The notes: a model not told the origin generated them from the letters alone. A stretch of DNA of 64,000 bases from Ophioderma brevispina (GCA_023653785.1 JAMKCH010051594.1:1-64000); one strand, 5' to 3'; shown: positions 32,333 to 42,968, counted from the stretch's first letter. Numbers and translations: made by a program.

Positions 32333-32362
32333 ACATCCTCATCTAACTTCATAGAGAGGATT
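32333..32362. terminator. Terminator-like hairpin H5 between convergent genes
   Basis: ATCCTC-TCTA and TAGA-GAGGAT pair (10 bp with one bulged A) around a 6-base loop, with AAAAC to the left and T8 to the right. It stands between the plus-strand stop at 32,265 and the end of the minus-strand ORF starting at 32,529. Confidence 0.65.
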
Positions 32363-32529
32363 TTTTTTATGCTTCTCAAATTTGTATCGCAAACCAGTTT
32401 TTTTGACTGAGTCTGAATGGTTGTGCATACAGCCTGGGAAGCCTGGCATTTAGATTTTAATATTTTTTTGATGGTATAACAATAAATAAGAGGGCTGAAC
32501 TTAGAAGCAAAATCAAGAACTAGAAGCAT
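32360..32529 (-). CDS. Small hydrophobic-start ORF, minus strand
   Basis: ATG at 32,529 (MLLVLDFASKFSPLIYCYTI) then basic KKILKSKCQ and QSKKLVCDTNLRS. The open frame continues through H5 to 32,257, but a one-base shift would end it near 32,370, just before the hairpin; I prefer that end because the two sister ORFs stop at their hairpins. Product about 55 residues, one membrane segment and a basic tail. Unknown function. Confidence 0.4.
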
Positions 32530-32911
32530 AACAATCGAAGAATTTGGAAGTGCAAATGAAGATTTGGGATAGTGCTGATCTGGGAAATGATAAAAAAATG
32601 AGTTATTTTGAGCTAATGGAACAACAAACTAGAAAAAAAGTTCTAATACCCCTCTAGCAGCTGTTATTGCTATCCGGAAAATTTATAATTAATAATGAAA
32701 CATTCACAAGACATCCTATCTGTATATTCAGCGAGGATTTATTTTTTTTTAGACTTCAATTCTCTTCGCTGTGGCTTTGTTGTATCGTTTCTAAGAGCCT
32801 CGACTTTACGAAGTTGGAAGTTCCATCTTATTCTTCTTTTTTTTTGGAGTGCGAGAAAAAACTTGCGTAAATCCAAGATATGATCATCCTTGCTTTTATT
32901 TTAAAAATAAC

Positions 32912-33545
32912 ATGGACAAAAAAACTCGCCCAGAAGATTTGTACTATCTCTCCACAGGGATTTTTGGAAAGGAAGTTCCGCTATTGACAAGCTAGCAAAG
33001 AAAGCCAAAGTTAGTCAGGAGCAGGCTTTTTGGCAGATTTATCTGCCAGCTCCGAAGTACATTCCACGAGCAAAATGAAGTTCATCAGGCTGATTTGTTT
33101 TTCTTCGCACACGAATCGACCTGGAAAAGGACGCGCAACTCTATATATGCTCCACTGTGGTTGATGTTGCAGACAGGTTCAAAGAGGCGGACCTCAGCAA
33201 CCACAAGCTCAAGTAAGTTTGCAAAAAGCTTTCGAGAAATTTCGCTAGAAAAAGACGACTGGCCAATGTGTTGCAAGTTGACCCAAGAGTCGAAATTTAG
33301 GGTGAACGTCACAAAATGATGAACAAACATATGTAAACATTCTTCGAGGGAAGCTGAGCAACATCGAGCTCAAGCTATTGTCGAAAGATTTAATAACCTT
33401 GCAAAATATACAGAGGGTCAACAGAAACTGACTCGTATGCCCCTATCTATCTACTATATGAGAGAGCAGTGGTGGAGAGTCCATAGCTCCCTTGAATGAA
33501 CCACCTCTCGAAGGACCTTGTGTACGAAATGTATGCCACTGAGAA
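32912..33545 (+). CDS. Retroviral-type integrase (DDE) of a Polinton/adintovirus-type element
   Basis: ATG at 32,912 (MDKKTRPEDLYYLSTGIFG). An N-terminal segment (KVSQEQAFWQIY, LPAPKYIPRA) gives way to the catalytic core: HQADLF with the first Asp at 33,092, a TVVDVADRFKEADLS strand (33,145-33,195), LQVDPRVE with the second Asp at 33,280, and RAQAIVERFNNLA with the Glu at 33,383. Spacing is about 62 residues then 34, a D-x60-D-x35-E catalytic triad. This is the Maverick/Polinton and Ginger-type integrase, which joins element DNA to the chromosome. The C-terminus fades (SIAPLNEPP near 33,485) and the sequence passes into a polypurine tract. Frame breaks between the motifs mean function cannot be judged. 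Confidence 0.8.
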
Positions 33546-33609
33546 GGGTCATAACAAAACCCAAATAAAACTAAATGACAATGTATTATTATGGGCTTCA
33601 AGTCGGGGC

Positions 33610-33840
33610 AATTTAGTAGGACAATTGGAAAGAAGAAAGAGGGAAGACGAAAAAAAGAAAATGGTAAAAAGAGAAAAGGAGAAAGAGGGGTTGTAAGACA
33701 AAGAAAGGAAACGGAAGGAAGAGTGGAGAGAAAACAGAGAAAGGGAGCGAAAACGAGGGGGACTAAGGGAAAGGAAGTGAGGGTGGTGGGGGGAGGGGGA
33801 AAACAGGGGAACGGCGAGAACTAAAGGGGGGGGTTCAACG
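33610..33840 (+). repeat. Polypurine tract after the integrase
   Basis: About 220 bases are almost only A and G (GAAAGAGGGAAGACG and similar), closing in G runs at 33,790-33,832. It is similar in nature to 14,975-15,190 and begins where the integrase homology ends, so it may mark the edge of the virus-like block. Confidence 0.8.
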
Positions 33841-33939
33841 GAAAATTCCATGGGCCTTGCGCTACAACATCCAATCTTTTGAGACATTATTTTTATGTGA
33901 TCTCTACTCTATAAGGGCCATAATGCCCACGCGCGCTTA

Positions 33940-34738
33940 AGTCTGCCCCAGCGCGAAACAAATTTTTTTTGGGGTCTAAAGGAACCCCTCTGGTCACATT
34001 AGGTGTTAATATACAGATTTGGAGTAAATTGAGCTCCGATTTCACCAGCCAATTTTGCTCTTTAACACTGCTGTGGCCAAGGCTTTATCACTCCGCATTA
34101 GTGCCGGGGGCGGGGGGGTGGCCCATGGAATCCCCCTCAAAGGAAACACCACTTTCCCGACGGAATTTTTGCAACGAAATTATACCACAATGTGAAGGTC
34201 ATAAGACAAACCCAATCAGACTTGTAGTTATGATACTTTTTTCTGAGTACGAGTATGAGTACGAGTACTTGGCCCCGAGTACTTATAAAACCTTATTTTA
34301 TGTGATACTACTAGAAACAACTCAGCGCATATATTTAACCCAAACCTTGCATTTTAGGCAATTTTTGCGGATGTTGCCAAATAACACGTCGTTTTCCCAT
34401 AGAGTTTTACAGTAACAAAGGGTTAATTATTTTAAAAATGTTACTAATAATTGTTCACTGACATGCTGTTAACATATAAATTAGCCAGAAATGCATCGTC
34501 TTTGGTTTTATTTAATAAAATATTCTCAGGCGACGTCCGTGCCCACCCCCCCCCCCCCCCCCCCGGGTGGCGGGGCATAATACTCAAAATGCTTGGCCGT
34601 TTATTTTTTTTTTGGTATGAAAAGAAGCGCATTTCAAAGTCACAACTTACAAAACTTTCGACGAAAAATATCCGACGCGTAAGTCGACCAGGGCGAAAAC
34701 AAATTTTTGGGGTCCAATGGGAACCCCCGGTCACTTAA
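33940..34738. repeat. Repeat unit bounded by GGGGTCxAANGGAACCCC motifs
   Basis: The motif ACAAATTTTTTTTGGGGTCT with GGAACCCCTCTGGTCACAT (33,959-34,004) recurs in the same orientation at 34,700-34,738 (TTTTTGGGGTCCAATGGGAA, CCCCCGGTCACTTAAG). Inside are (GAGTAC)n at 34,244-34,280 and a C20 run at 34,545-34,564. The 148-residue open frame here has no recognisable content. Confidence 0.5.
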
Positions 34739-34775
34739 GTATTTTATCACATATGTGGTATAAACGAAGTTTATT

Positions 34776-36650
34776 TTTATTAGCTTTAATAGTGGAGCGG
34801 ATGGGTGACATAGAAGCTAGAAAATTGGTACAAAGGGGTTTTCAGGTATGCTGAATCCAGGAATCCACGCAACCTTGAACCATTCTTAAAGCAACGGTTT
34901 GGCTCCATTTTTTTTGAATTTTTAATGGCGACCTTTATCACTAAAGTGCCCAAAACACTTTCCCATGGGAGTTTTGAATCACTAATACTGTAAATGTGGG
35001 TCACGTAAGAACCACATACACACAATAAAAATGAAAATCCGAACTTTGAACTATGGCCAATTGAAATTGTCACTCTCCGAAAAGAGTGGTTCGCACATTT
35101 TCAACTCAGGCAACTCAAAATAAGGTTTTGAACCAAAATAATTCATTATATCACCTCTAGAATAACTAATTAAAATAATTATGCAAATATAACCAAATTT
35201 ATACCATATTTTTTGTTTTCTCAGAAACTTCAATTCACCTTGGTCTTTCCCAAGACTTACACAGTTAAGAGCACGGTCATGAAAAAATATGCTATCAATC
35301 ATATTAAAGGTTATTTGATTTAAGTATTATTAATTAATTGCCTCCTAGGTATACATCTAGTAAATCAAATCCACAAGAGTTAACATTTAACTGCATAAGG
35401 GGTTTGCACTTCCGTTAGTGCATAACGGGAGGGGGGGGGGTTCCTAGGGACCCCCTAATAAAACCACTTTCCTAAAGGATTGTTTAGATGAATCCACCAC
35501 ATGTTAGAAGGCTTTAAAAGACATCAACAATAAGAAGTCAAACTGAAGAAATTGTTCCTTAATAAAATTAGTGGCAAAACAGTGATTTTTAATTTGGGCT
35601 GTCAAAATGTGCGAAAAAGACACTGATTTGTTTCTGCCTTTTTCTACGGCCTGCTTCACCTACTTGTGCTGATTTTTGAATTGGTAAGAATGAACAATAT
35701 TTACCATATTAAGCAAAAACATAAATGTCTCGTGCCATTTTATTTTTAGGGTTATTTATACTTTACCATATGTTCCTACAGTAAACCGCTACATGATGAA
35801 TATAAATTTATGCTCCAGGCGCTACTATACTTTGCAAGATTTTGTTTAATTATTTACTTTGTTTAATGCCACGAGGTTTATGCATTATGAAAATCAGAAT
35901 CATGGTACTCTAATAAGATTTTTCATTTTTGTCATGGGCACTTCCGTTAGTGCATAAGGGGGGGGGGGCTCATAGGGACCCATGCTAATTAACTCAAAAA
36001 CTTCGCGATGGATTTGATTTTTTTTTGCACCAATGCAAGCGCAACTAAAAGTTAGATGAAACAAAATTAAACCAAATATATTGCAGCGTTAAAAATCGCC
36101 GGCTGAAAAACAAAAATTGGGTACCTAGGAACCCCCCCCCTTATGCAGGTAAGTGTTAATTACTTTATTTTTTTAATTAGTAAAATAGCTTGATTTTTTT
36201 CACTTCCGTTAGTGCCCCAGGGGGGTTCTTTGGGACCCAACCTATTATTCTAATGGGAAAAAGCCGTGGGCGTAATTTAATTGTTTTATATATCAGGAGA
36301 AGCGTATTAATAAATCAGACAATTAGCAAAAAAACTCCTTGAAAAATTGATTGCGTAACAGGGAAATCGCAAAAAGAAATCAATGTTGGTACTATGGACA
36401 ACCCCAGGCCCTAAGTATATACCAGCTCACCCTATGAGTAATGTATGTTGTTCAATATTCTACCTGTAATTATACTATATCATTATTATAATTATGGCTA
36501 CTTCCTTTGGCGGCAATTTTTGGATTTTATGGCTGACGTGTAGATGAGTATCTGTACGGTGAGTATCTGTGAATAATCCGTAATGTGGTGGCAATACCTA
36601 TATTTACAAATTTGGGGAATGATTGCAGAAAGCAAAATTAAATTTGTTAA
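34776..36650 (+). repeat. Split copy of the Fn3-gene intron segment
   Basis: 34,785-34,950 matches 3,645-3,780 and 36,430-36,650 matches 3,785-4,030. A 1.45-kb insertion separates the halves. Because the first copy follows an Fn3 exon, this may be intron of a third, lost or out-of-place domain exon; none was found just upstream. Confidence 0.7.
35400..36240. mobile_element. Cluster of MITEs with CACTTCCGTTAGTGCATAAG ends
   Basis: The phrase CACTTCCGTTAGTGC followed by a G run and a GGGACCC word appears at 35,408, 35,939 and 36,201. The inverse, CCCCTTATGCAGGTAAGTG, ends a unit at 36,154, so 35,939-36,155 looks like a complete 215-bp inverted-repeat element. Related ends lie at 11,834 and, inverted, at 44,155-44,200. 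Confidence 0.65.
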
Positions 36651-36711
36651 GGCTACCTATATTTTAAAATTGCTACCATATGCGTTATGCTTGCCTTGTT
36701 GTAACTTCTAT

Positions 36712-37000
36712 TAGCTACCGAGGAGCTGAACCCAGAGGGGGCAAAATTTCCAAGGCGTCCCGCCAGAGGGGGAAAAATGCGTAAATCGTCCCGGTGATTT
36801 GCTCCAATTAGGGTCTAGATTTGACAAAATTCGCGCGTAGCGCGCGAAAATTGCCAAATTTACTTTAATTTTGCCCAAATTTGACCTGGATGGGGAATTG
36901 GTTGAAAATGAATTATCAAAAAAGAGCTTTTTCGAGCCAGAGGGGGCAACTTGCCTGCCCCCCGGTCGGTACGGCACGGGAAGCCATGGGGCACCCATAC
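36712..37000. mobile_element. Second copy of the 15.4-kb MITE family
   Basis: It shares GCGTAAATCGTCCCGG, GATTTGCTCC, GCGCGTAGCGCGCGAAAATT and CAGAGGGGGCA with 15,407-15,718. The termini are eroded. Confidence 0.7.
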
Positions 37001-37429
37001 TCGTCCTTGACGCGATGTTTTCGGATACATTTTAGAAGCAACTATAGTCCGGGCGTACTCACAGTCCGGCTAAACTTTGAAGGGGATCCTATAGGTGATC
37101 GATATTTGATTGCACCCTACTCAAGATACACTAAAAAGGTTTGAGACGTGTTTTTTTGGACAATTTGAGGGTGCTGATTGCAAATAGATAGCGTACAAAA
37201 TCACTACATTTGGGGGGGGGTGGAAATTGGGTTTTTTGTATTTTTATGATTTTTCCTTTTTTTAATATAGCATTATTAGTAAACAATGTCCAATATCAAC
37301 TCATTTACCAAATTTTGAAGAGTATTTTGGTGAATTTGAGGGACCTGATTAGCAGTAGAACGACCTATAGCTCCTGCATTATCCTGGAAACCGTAGTCCA
37401 TATCTGTCAACTTGAGGTGGGATATGTCT

Positions 37430-38720
37430 ACCTGAGAGTCAGCGCGGCTTTATCATGGTCCCCGCTCGTCAACTCCAAAAGAGTGCAAGCCCACATGAGA
37501 ACTTTTTCACATTTCCCTATCTTAAAAAGGCATTTGATTCAGTCTGCCATGAAGGGGTGAAAAATCATGTCCAAATTGGTTGCCAGAGAAAATCATCACC
37601 ATGGTGCGCCAGGTTCATGATGGCATGGATGGAGTGCACAAGATCAAAAACGCCAGCTTCATAGTCACCAAAGGTTGTGTTTTGGCACCAATATTATTCA
37701 GCATGATGTTCTCCGCGATGCTTCAGTAATGCCTTCACAAATGACCCCAATGGCAAAATATATATATACAACAAAAGATTGATGGTAGCTGTTCAACCGA
37801 GACGGACTGCAGGTCAAAATCAAGATTCAAGAAGGAACCAGCTTGTAAGCTACTCTTTGCCGATAACAGCGTCTTCTGCTGGCTCAGAAGCCGATATTAA
37901 ACACAAATGTAAATGGTTATCCTCTGCCTTTGTCAGTTCGACAAAACTTTTGTTACCATCGTAACGAACAGCTCATGTAAGCCTTATGTTGAACCAATCA
38001 TCACTGTCAATAATGAAAAGCTTTCTGCTGCAGACAACTTCACTTACTACTTGGGGAGTACCCTTTCTCGTTCCATCAATATCGATTCAAAAAGTAACAA
38101 ATGATCGTAAAAGCCAGTGCTGCCTTTGGTCGCCTTCGTGGCAAAGTATAGGAAAGATACGGTATCAACTTGAAACCAAGCTCCGAGGAGTGTACCAAAG
38201 CCATTGTTTGGTTTGCCATTTTCCTTTTAAATGGCTGCGAAACTTGGACGTCTACCAGCGACATGCCAGATCTCTGAGTCGCTTCCATCTAACGGCCTGC
38301 TTGCTTGAGTAGGATTCTCATGATAGGTGGCAAGATAAGATTCCGACATATAGGTTATCACTCGCTCCAACATGTAGATTCCTACCATGCTGATGACTAT
38401 CAACTTAGATGTTCGGTCTATGGTCAGAATGTTGATTCTCGTATCCAAAAACAGATCTTCCTTTCGCGACCTACAGTCTGGGAAAGTCGGTATCACGTGG
38501 TCCTCTTACGAAGTTACAAGGACCTTTCAAGCACTCTCAAGTGCTTTGATGTTGATCTAGATAACTGGGAATCCAATCCCCCATCCGTGACTTGCAAACC
38601 GTTACCAATTTACCCAGTGGCAGTTTAACCTATGAGGCAAACGCACTCCAACAAGCAGAGTGACAAGACAGCAAAGAAGAAAATCCTTTTTCATCTTCCG
38701 TACCCAAACTTTCTCACACT
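37430..38720 (+). pseudogene. LINE reverse transcriptase, palm to C-terminus
   Basis: Plus strand, frames shift repeatedly. LKKAFDSVCHEG (37,525-37,560) is motif A with its Asp. The F-G-C/E-K-I-I-T-M-V-R-Q-V-H segment follows (37,575-37,620), then GxVLAPxLFSMMFSAML (about 37,675-37,725). The motif C box is LLFADNSVF at 37,851-37,877, where the second catalytic Asp (YADD) reads Asn. Next are NNEKLSAADNFTYYLGSTLS (38,010-38,069) and the usual C-terminal run: CETWT (38,234), QRHARSLSRFHLT (38,250-38,290), RLHIGYHS-like, IRQKIFxxEL and CFDVDLDNWE (38,542-38,571). It is a different subfamily from the 5-10 kb copies. It would prime on nicked target DNA in the nucleus. Confidence 0.8.
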
Positions 38721-40075
38721 TCCCTCACATCTTAATGTTGTCATGGTCACCAATTTAAGATGGACGAACTATATAAAAACTCAAGTAGTTTCCCATTTCT
38801 AAATGATCAAAGGTAATATTCATATCACTTTCAGTGTTACCAACCTTATTTTTATCGAAAAGTACTACTCACCGGTGCTAACCAGTAGTTCGCGGTTATA
38901 TCCGTAATTTTTTCCACATGGCCATGGATTCCTATCAAATGGCGCTCTAGAGGACCTTGACCTTTTGGGGTCCCCTACCTTCCTGCCAACATTCTCCCAA
39001 TATGCAAAAGCATATAACGAAACGCATAGCCGGACAGATCAGTATAGATGATAGTCCCCTCATAACCCAATTCATTCACTTCTCAGCTCATTAATTGTTT
39101 ACCTTTGCAAATTTACACCATCATTATTTCAACAGATGACTTTTTTTGTTTTTTTTCAACAAGACTTTGTGCTCTTTTCCAACCTTTTTTTACAGACCAT
39201 TCACCTACAATCATGGTGATTATCTTGTTTCAAGACTTTTATAATTGCCTTAAAGTAATTTATCAAAGTGCAATATGAAGATACACTCAGCAAAGACGTT
39301 CCCGCCTGCTATTTGTTGAAGTAAACTCAAAACGTATTTATTATTTTTAATTATTACTAAAAAAATTAAAAAAATGAAGGGGGGGGGGGGTGCGGATTTA
39401 TTTGGCATCCCTCGAAAATTAGCACTCTATATAAATGTCCCAGTAAACATGTATATAGATCTTATGGTGTTAAAGGCCTCATATACGGTCATTTTCTGTC
39501 ATAACGGTGCGAAAACGGTTTAAACACTTTTTACTGTAAAGGCCCTACCCACAATACGACTCTTATACGGTTTAACCTTCAAACTTCATCAGTCAACCAA
39601 TACGATCAACTATGACAATCAGGTCTTGGAAAGGAAATTTGAGCCTGTCAATACGTCGGGCATACGTTTTTTTGCTGAGCCAGCGCGGTATTCTCGTTGT
39701 GCGTTTGTAGACGATCGTGCTCGAACTCGGTGGATTCAATCGTCGTGGTAGGGACTCATATACATGATAAGAGACTAATTGACTGAATAAATAACGTTCT
39801 CAACTCAGCAGTCTACTAGGGATTTTGAATGGGGGCTGGGGCGAAAATTGAATTTTCAAATGCATTTTTTCTCTCACACAATTAACTTGTGTTTGTGAGA
39901 ATATACAATGCTGCCTTTGCACTTCATCAATGTTACATTTTCTTGGATTAATCAATTAATATATTTATACCCAATTAGCAAATGAATATGACAAATACAA
40001 ACAACAATTCACCTGTTGCAGAGCCAAGAAAACAAGATATTCCATTTGGTCCAGTGCGTAAATTTCTTTTTGACA
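38721..40075. other. AT-rich non-coding DNA
   Basis: No gene recognised. A G run lies at 39,380-39,390 after an A-rich stretch. The rest lacks repeat or coding structure I can identify. Confidence 0.4.
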
Positions 40076-40400
40076 TTGAGGGGGGGGGGGGGGTTGGGGG
40101 TTGACGAAATTTATGATGACAGGTTTTTCTGGAAAGACATTACTAGCACGGTGCGCGCGAAGCGCGCAAAAGTTTGGCATTTGAATCGAAATTAAATGTC
40201 ATTGTAATTCAACAAAATGCGCGCGAAATTTCACCATTTTTTAAACTATTACATGGTAAAATATGAGGTTATTTTTGGTCAAAAACACATGAAAATGGGC
40301 ATCAACATTGGGGGATGATCGTATTGACCACCCCCCTCATCAAAATATTGGGGGGATATATCCCCATCCCCCCCCCCCCCCCGGATTTACGCCTATTGCC
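40076..40400. repeat. Dispersed repeat ending in CCCCGGATTTACGCCTATTG
   Basis: It is bounded by a G run (40,081-40,093) and by GGGGGGATATATCCCC followed by a C run and GGATTTACGCC. It contains GTGCGCGCGAAGCGCGC, a phrase also present in related repeats. It has typical MITE-like composition and no gene. Confidence 0.5.
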
Positions 40401-40791
40401 CATTGTTAAGGATATTTCTAAGAGTTTAGTCCCTTTAAATGGCATTCCTTGTATCTATACCTGGAATACAGTGTGTTGAAAACCCCTTTTCATTTACACT
40501 CAGGATTCATCGTAAAGTATCGTACTTAACGCAATATTTGGAGAATGGAGGAAAGAGTGAGCTTACAAAAATTGTCATATCTTGATTAATTTTTCAGTCT
40601 ATTTAATTCATGTTTTTCGACACTTGGAATTCAATTAGATTGCTTTATAAAACACAACAAATCTATGATTCATGGATTACCAAGTCCAAGGTCATCTGCA
40701 ACCTTGCACATTTGTTTTGATCCACGTTGTTGTATGTGTGCTTTTGTGGGTTGGGGCACGTGTGTGTGCCGTTGCGTAATGTGAGTGTAGG
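40401..40791. other. No gene recognised
   Basis: AT-rich sequence with a short GT-rich patch at 40,733-40,775. Confidence 0.4.
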
Positions 40792-41326
40792 CAGGGGCGG
40801 ATCCATGTTTCTTTTAGCTGCCGGGAGCTACCTAGGGCTCCAATGCCCTACAATTTTTTTTTTTGATTTGATTTTTGTGATTTTATATTCATGCATATCA
40901 TAATAACACAACTACCAAGCTTAAAAAGACAGTAATAAAATACAAGCACCTGTCAATGTAACTGGACAAGACCATGCACAGATTATGCATGGGATCACCC
41001 TTTAAGAAAAGCCTTAAAAGAGCTTATTTCCAAAGGGTTCCCTTGAATACAATGGACATTGAATACAATTCTAGTTAACAAATATAATAATTGCACGAGT
41101 CACACCATACATAACATATACAGAAAGCCAAAGCTAGTAATGATGGAGAGGCAATACCTTCATATAATTTGCTCGAGAACCTAAAATGCCCCACCCTCAT
41201 TCTTTGAGATAAACAAGGGCGTCCCGTGCTAAAAGTCATTTTTTTACAGATCTACATTGCGTCGCGCCCTGTAATCTGCAAAAAATAGAGGGCACGCGCC
41301 GGGTGCGCCCCTCTAAATCCCCCCTG
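40792..41326. mobile_element. MITE with CAGGGGCGGATCC-type ends
   Basis: The left end CAGGGGCGGATCCATG is mirrored by GCGCCCCTCTAAATCCCCCC plus CTG at the right, giving a 535-bp non-coding element with imperfect inverted ends. No target-site duplication could be matched. Confidence 0.55.
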
Positions 41327-41407
41327 TTATGTTGTCTGTTCGAAGCGACGGTGTGGGGGAATGTATTTTCGTTGTTTCAAACGTACGTGTATGAAAATTC
41401 TTTTAAG

Positions 41408-41518
41408 ATGTGTGTAGTGAGCGTGTGTTGTTTATGTGTGTGTGTGTTATGTGTGTGTGTGTGTGTGCGTGCGCGCTCGCGTGTTGTGTGCGTGCGTATT
41501 GTGTGTGTGTGTTTTGTT
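41408..41518 (+). repeat. (GT)n microsatellite
   Basis: About 110 bases of GTGTGTGT, with GC-containing interruptions at 41,465-41,500. The cysteine/valine-rich frames here are by-products. Confidence 0.9.
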
Positions 41519-42204
41519 TAGGCACGATCACATACCAGGGAACACCCGAAATGAACAAAGATGCTGTCAAATCGTCGTCTAGGGGTTTGTTTTTCCGCGC
41601 GTACAAGGTGCCTTGGCAGTGCCTATACATAGGATAAAAAATGTCATGACAAAAACCCCAATTTGACCCTTCCTGTTTACTTTTACTCAACTGTGACGCA
41701 ATTGCTGTTTTTATGATCTGTATATTTTCGGCTTTCTATGCTGCAAGAAAGAAGGAATTTGGTGAAGAAATGATGTAAATATGACAATTTTCGCGGCTGC
41801 TACATTTTTACACATAACTTAAAACCTTTTACCCCATGCCAATGGGATTTACACAGTTAAGCTGGTTTTCAGTTCCATTATTTTGTCTGAATGGTGACCG
41901 AAATAGATCCGCCCACGAAAATCTTCATATCGACCGCATTTTTTCACCAAATTCATTCATTCTTTCAGCATAGAAAGTCACAATATACAGATTGGAAAAT
42001 ATCAACTGCGTCATAGTTTGAGTAAAACAGTAAGTGTCAAATTTGTGTTTTTTCATCGCATTTTTTTATTCACTTGCATTGTATGTTGTTGATAAATTGT
42101 GCAGCAAGTGGTCATTTTGGCAAGAACGGCAGTTTGCCTTTCTTGGGTGTCTATGGTTGTATTACTTTCCATTACTTTCCATCACTTTGAGTGTTTTCAC
42201 ACTT
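41519..42204. other. No gene recognised
   Basis: AT-rich. AGATCCGCCCACGAAAA (41,905) may be an end of the MITE family at 40,792. Confidence 0.35.
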
Positions 42205-42525
42205 CCATCCCTATAGCAAAAGCGTTCACGTCGCGGCCCCTGTGTTAAAAGAGACATGAGCAGATTCCAGGAAGAAGCGCCCCACAATTTTCTCGAACCT
42301 AGGTTTTTCACATATTGGAATGCTAACCAGTGCATTAGATACACACCTCCAAGTGATAAGCCGACTAGCTGTCTTTTTGTAAAAGGAATGATGATGATTT
42401 AGTAGTGACGTCGTGCACGACAGGAAGTCCAAAAGGATGGTTTCTATGGGGAACGATTTCCGATAGCAAGCAAGTTCAAACAAGGTTTGCGTTTTTCTTT
42501 TGCACCTGTTTGGCCGGCTACCTCT
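42205..42525 (-). repeat. Dispersed repeat, inverted copy of 59,990-60,275
   Basis: The reverse complement shares ATTCCAATATGTGAAAAACC, TAGGTT, GCGCTTCTTC, CTCATGTCTCTT, CAAACAGGTGCAAA and CGTxCACGA with 59,990-60,275. About 300 bp, non-coding. Confidence 0.7.
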
Positions 42526-42717
42526 AACACTCACGGCACGGCACGGAGCGGCACGGCACGGCGCGTCACGGCACGGAAAACGTCACGGAACATTCTTAAG
42601 ACTTGTATGTTTTCGTGCTTACATTTACACATTTACTAATTTGATTTTCAAATATCAGGGAAGACCTTGACATAAACATTCATTACACATCATGCACATA
42701 TGGATCATGTAGTTTAT

Positions 42718-42968
42718 AGGGGCCGTTCGCCATTTTTCTCTACGTACAAAAAGTCCGTTTTTGTTTACCCTTCCTCCCTCCCCGAGTTACGTATATAGGG
42801 CCTCCTACTAAAATGGCGGAAATGTTTTCCCTGCGCTTTAAATTCGCCATTTGTTCCCCTACAGTAGGGGGGGGGGGCTTAAATTAGAATTTTTACACCC
42901 CTCCCACTAAGCGTACGTAAGTTTTGTATACGTAGAGGGAAAATTGGCGGAAATGGCAAACAGCCCCT
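42718..42968. mobile_element. MITE nested in the CACGG element
   Basis: The left end AGGGGCCGTTCGCCATTTTT with CTCTACGTA is mirrored by TACGTAGAGGGAAAATTGGC with GGAAATGGCAAACAGCCCCT. About 250 bp with 40-base inverted ends and no gene. The flanks read TAT and TAC. Confidence 0.7.

Noticed and set aside
22449..32362. Intrinsic-terminator-like hairpins as a sign of bacterial contamination
   Set aside because: The genes between them include an eukaryotic-virus-type integrase and penton-like protein, spacing and ribosome-site features are not bacterial, and both sides continue into host-type repeats.
33549..33887. 112-residue Ser/Phe/Leu-rich frame on the minus strand
   Set aside because: Composition artefact of the polypurine tract.
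33969..34415. 148-residue open frame
   Set aside because: Lies in a dispersed repeat containing (GAGTAC)n and homopolymers; no conserved motif.
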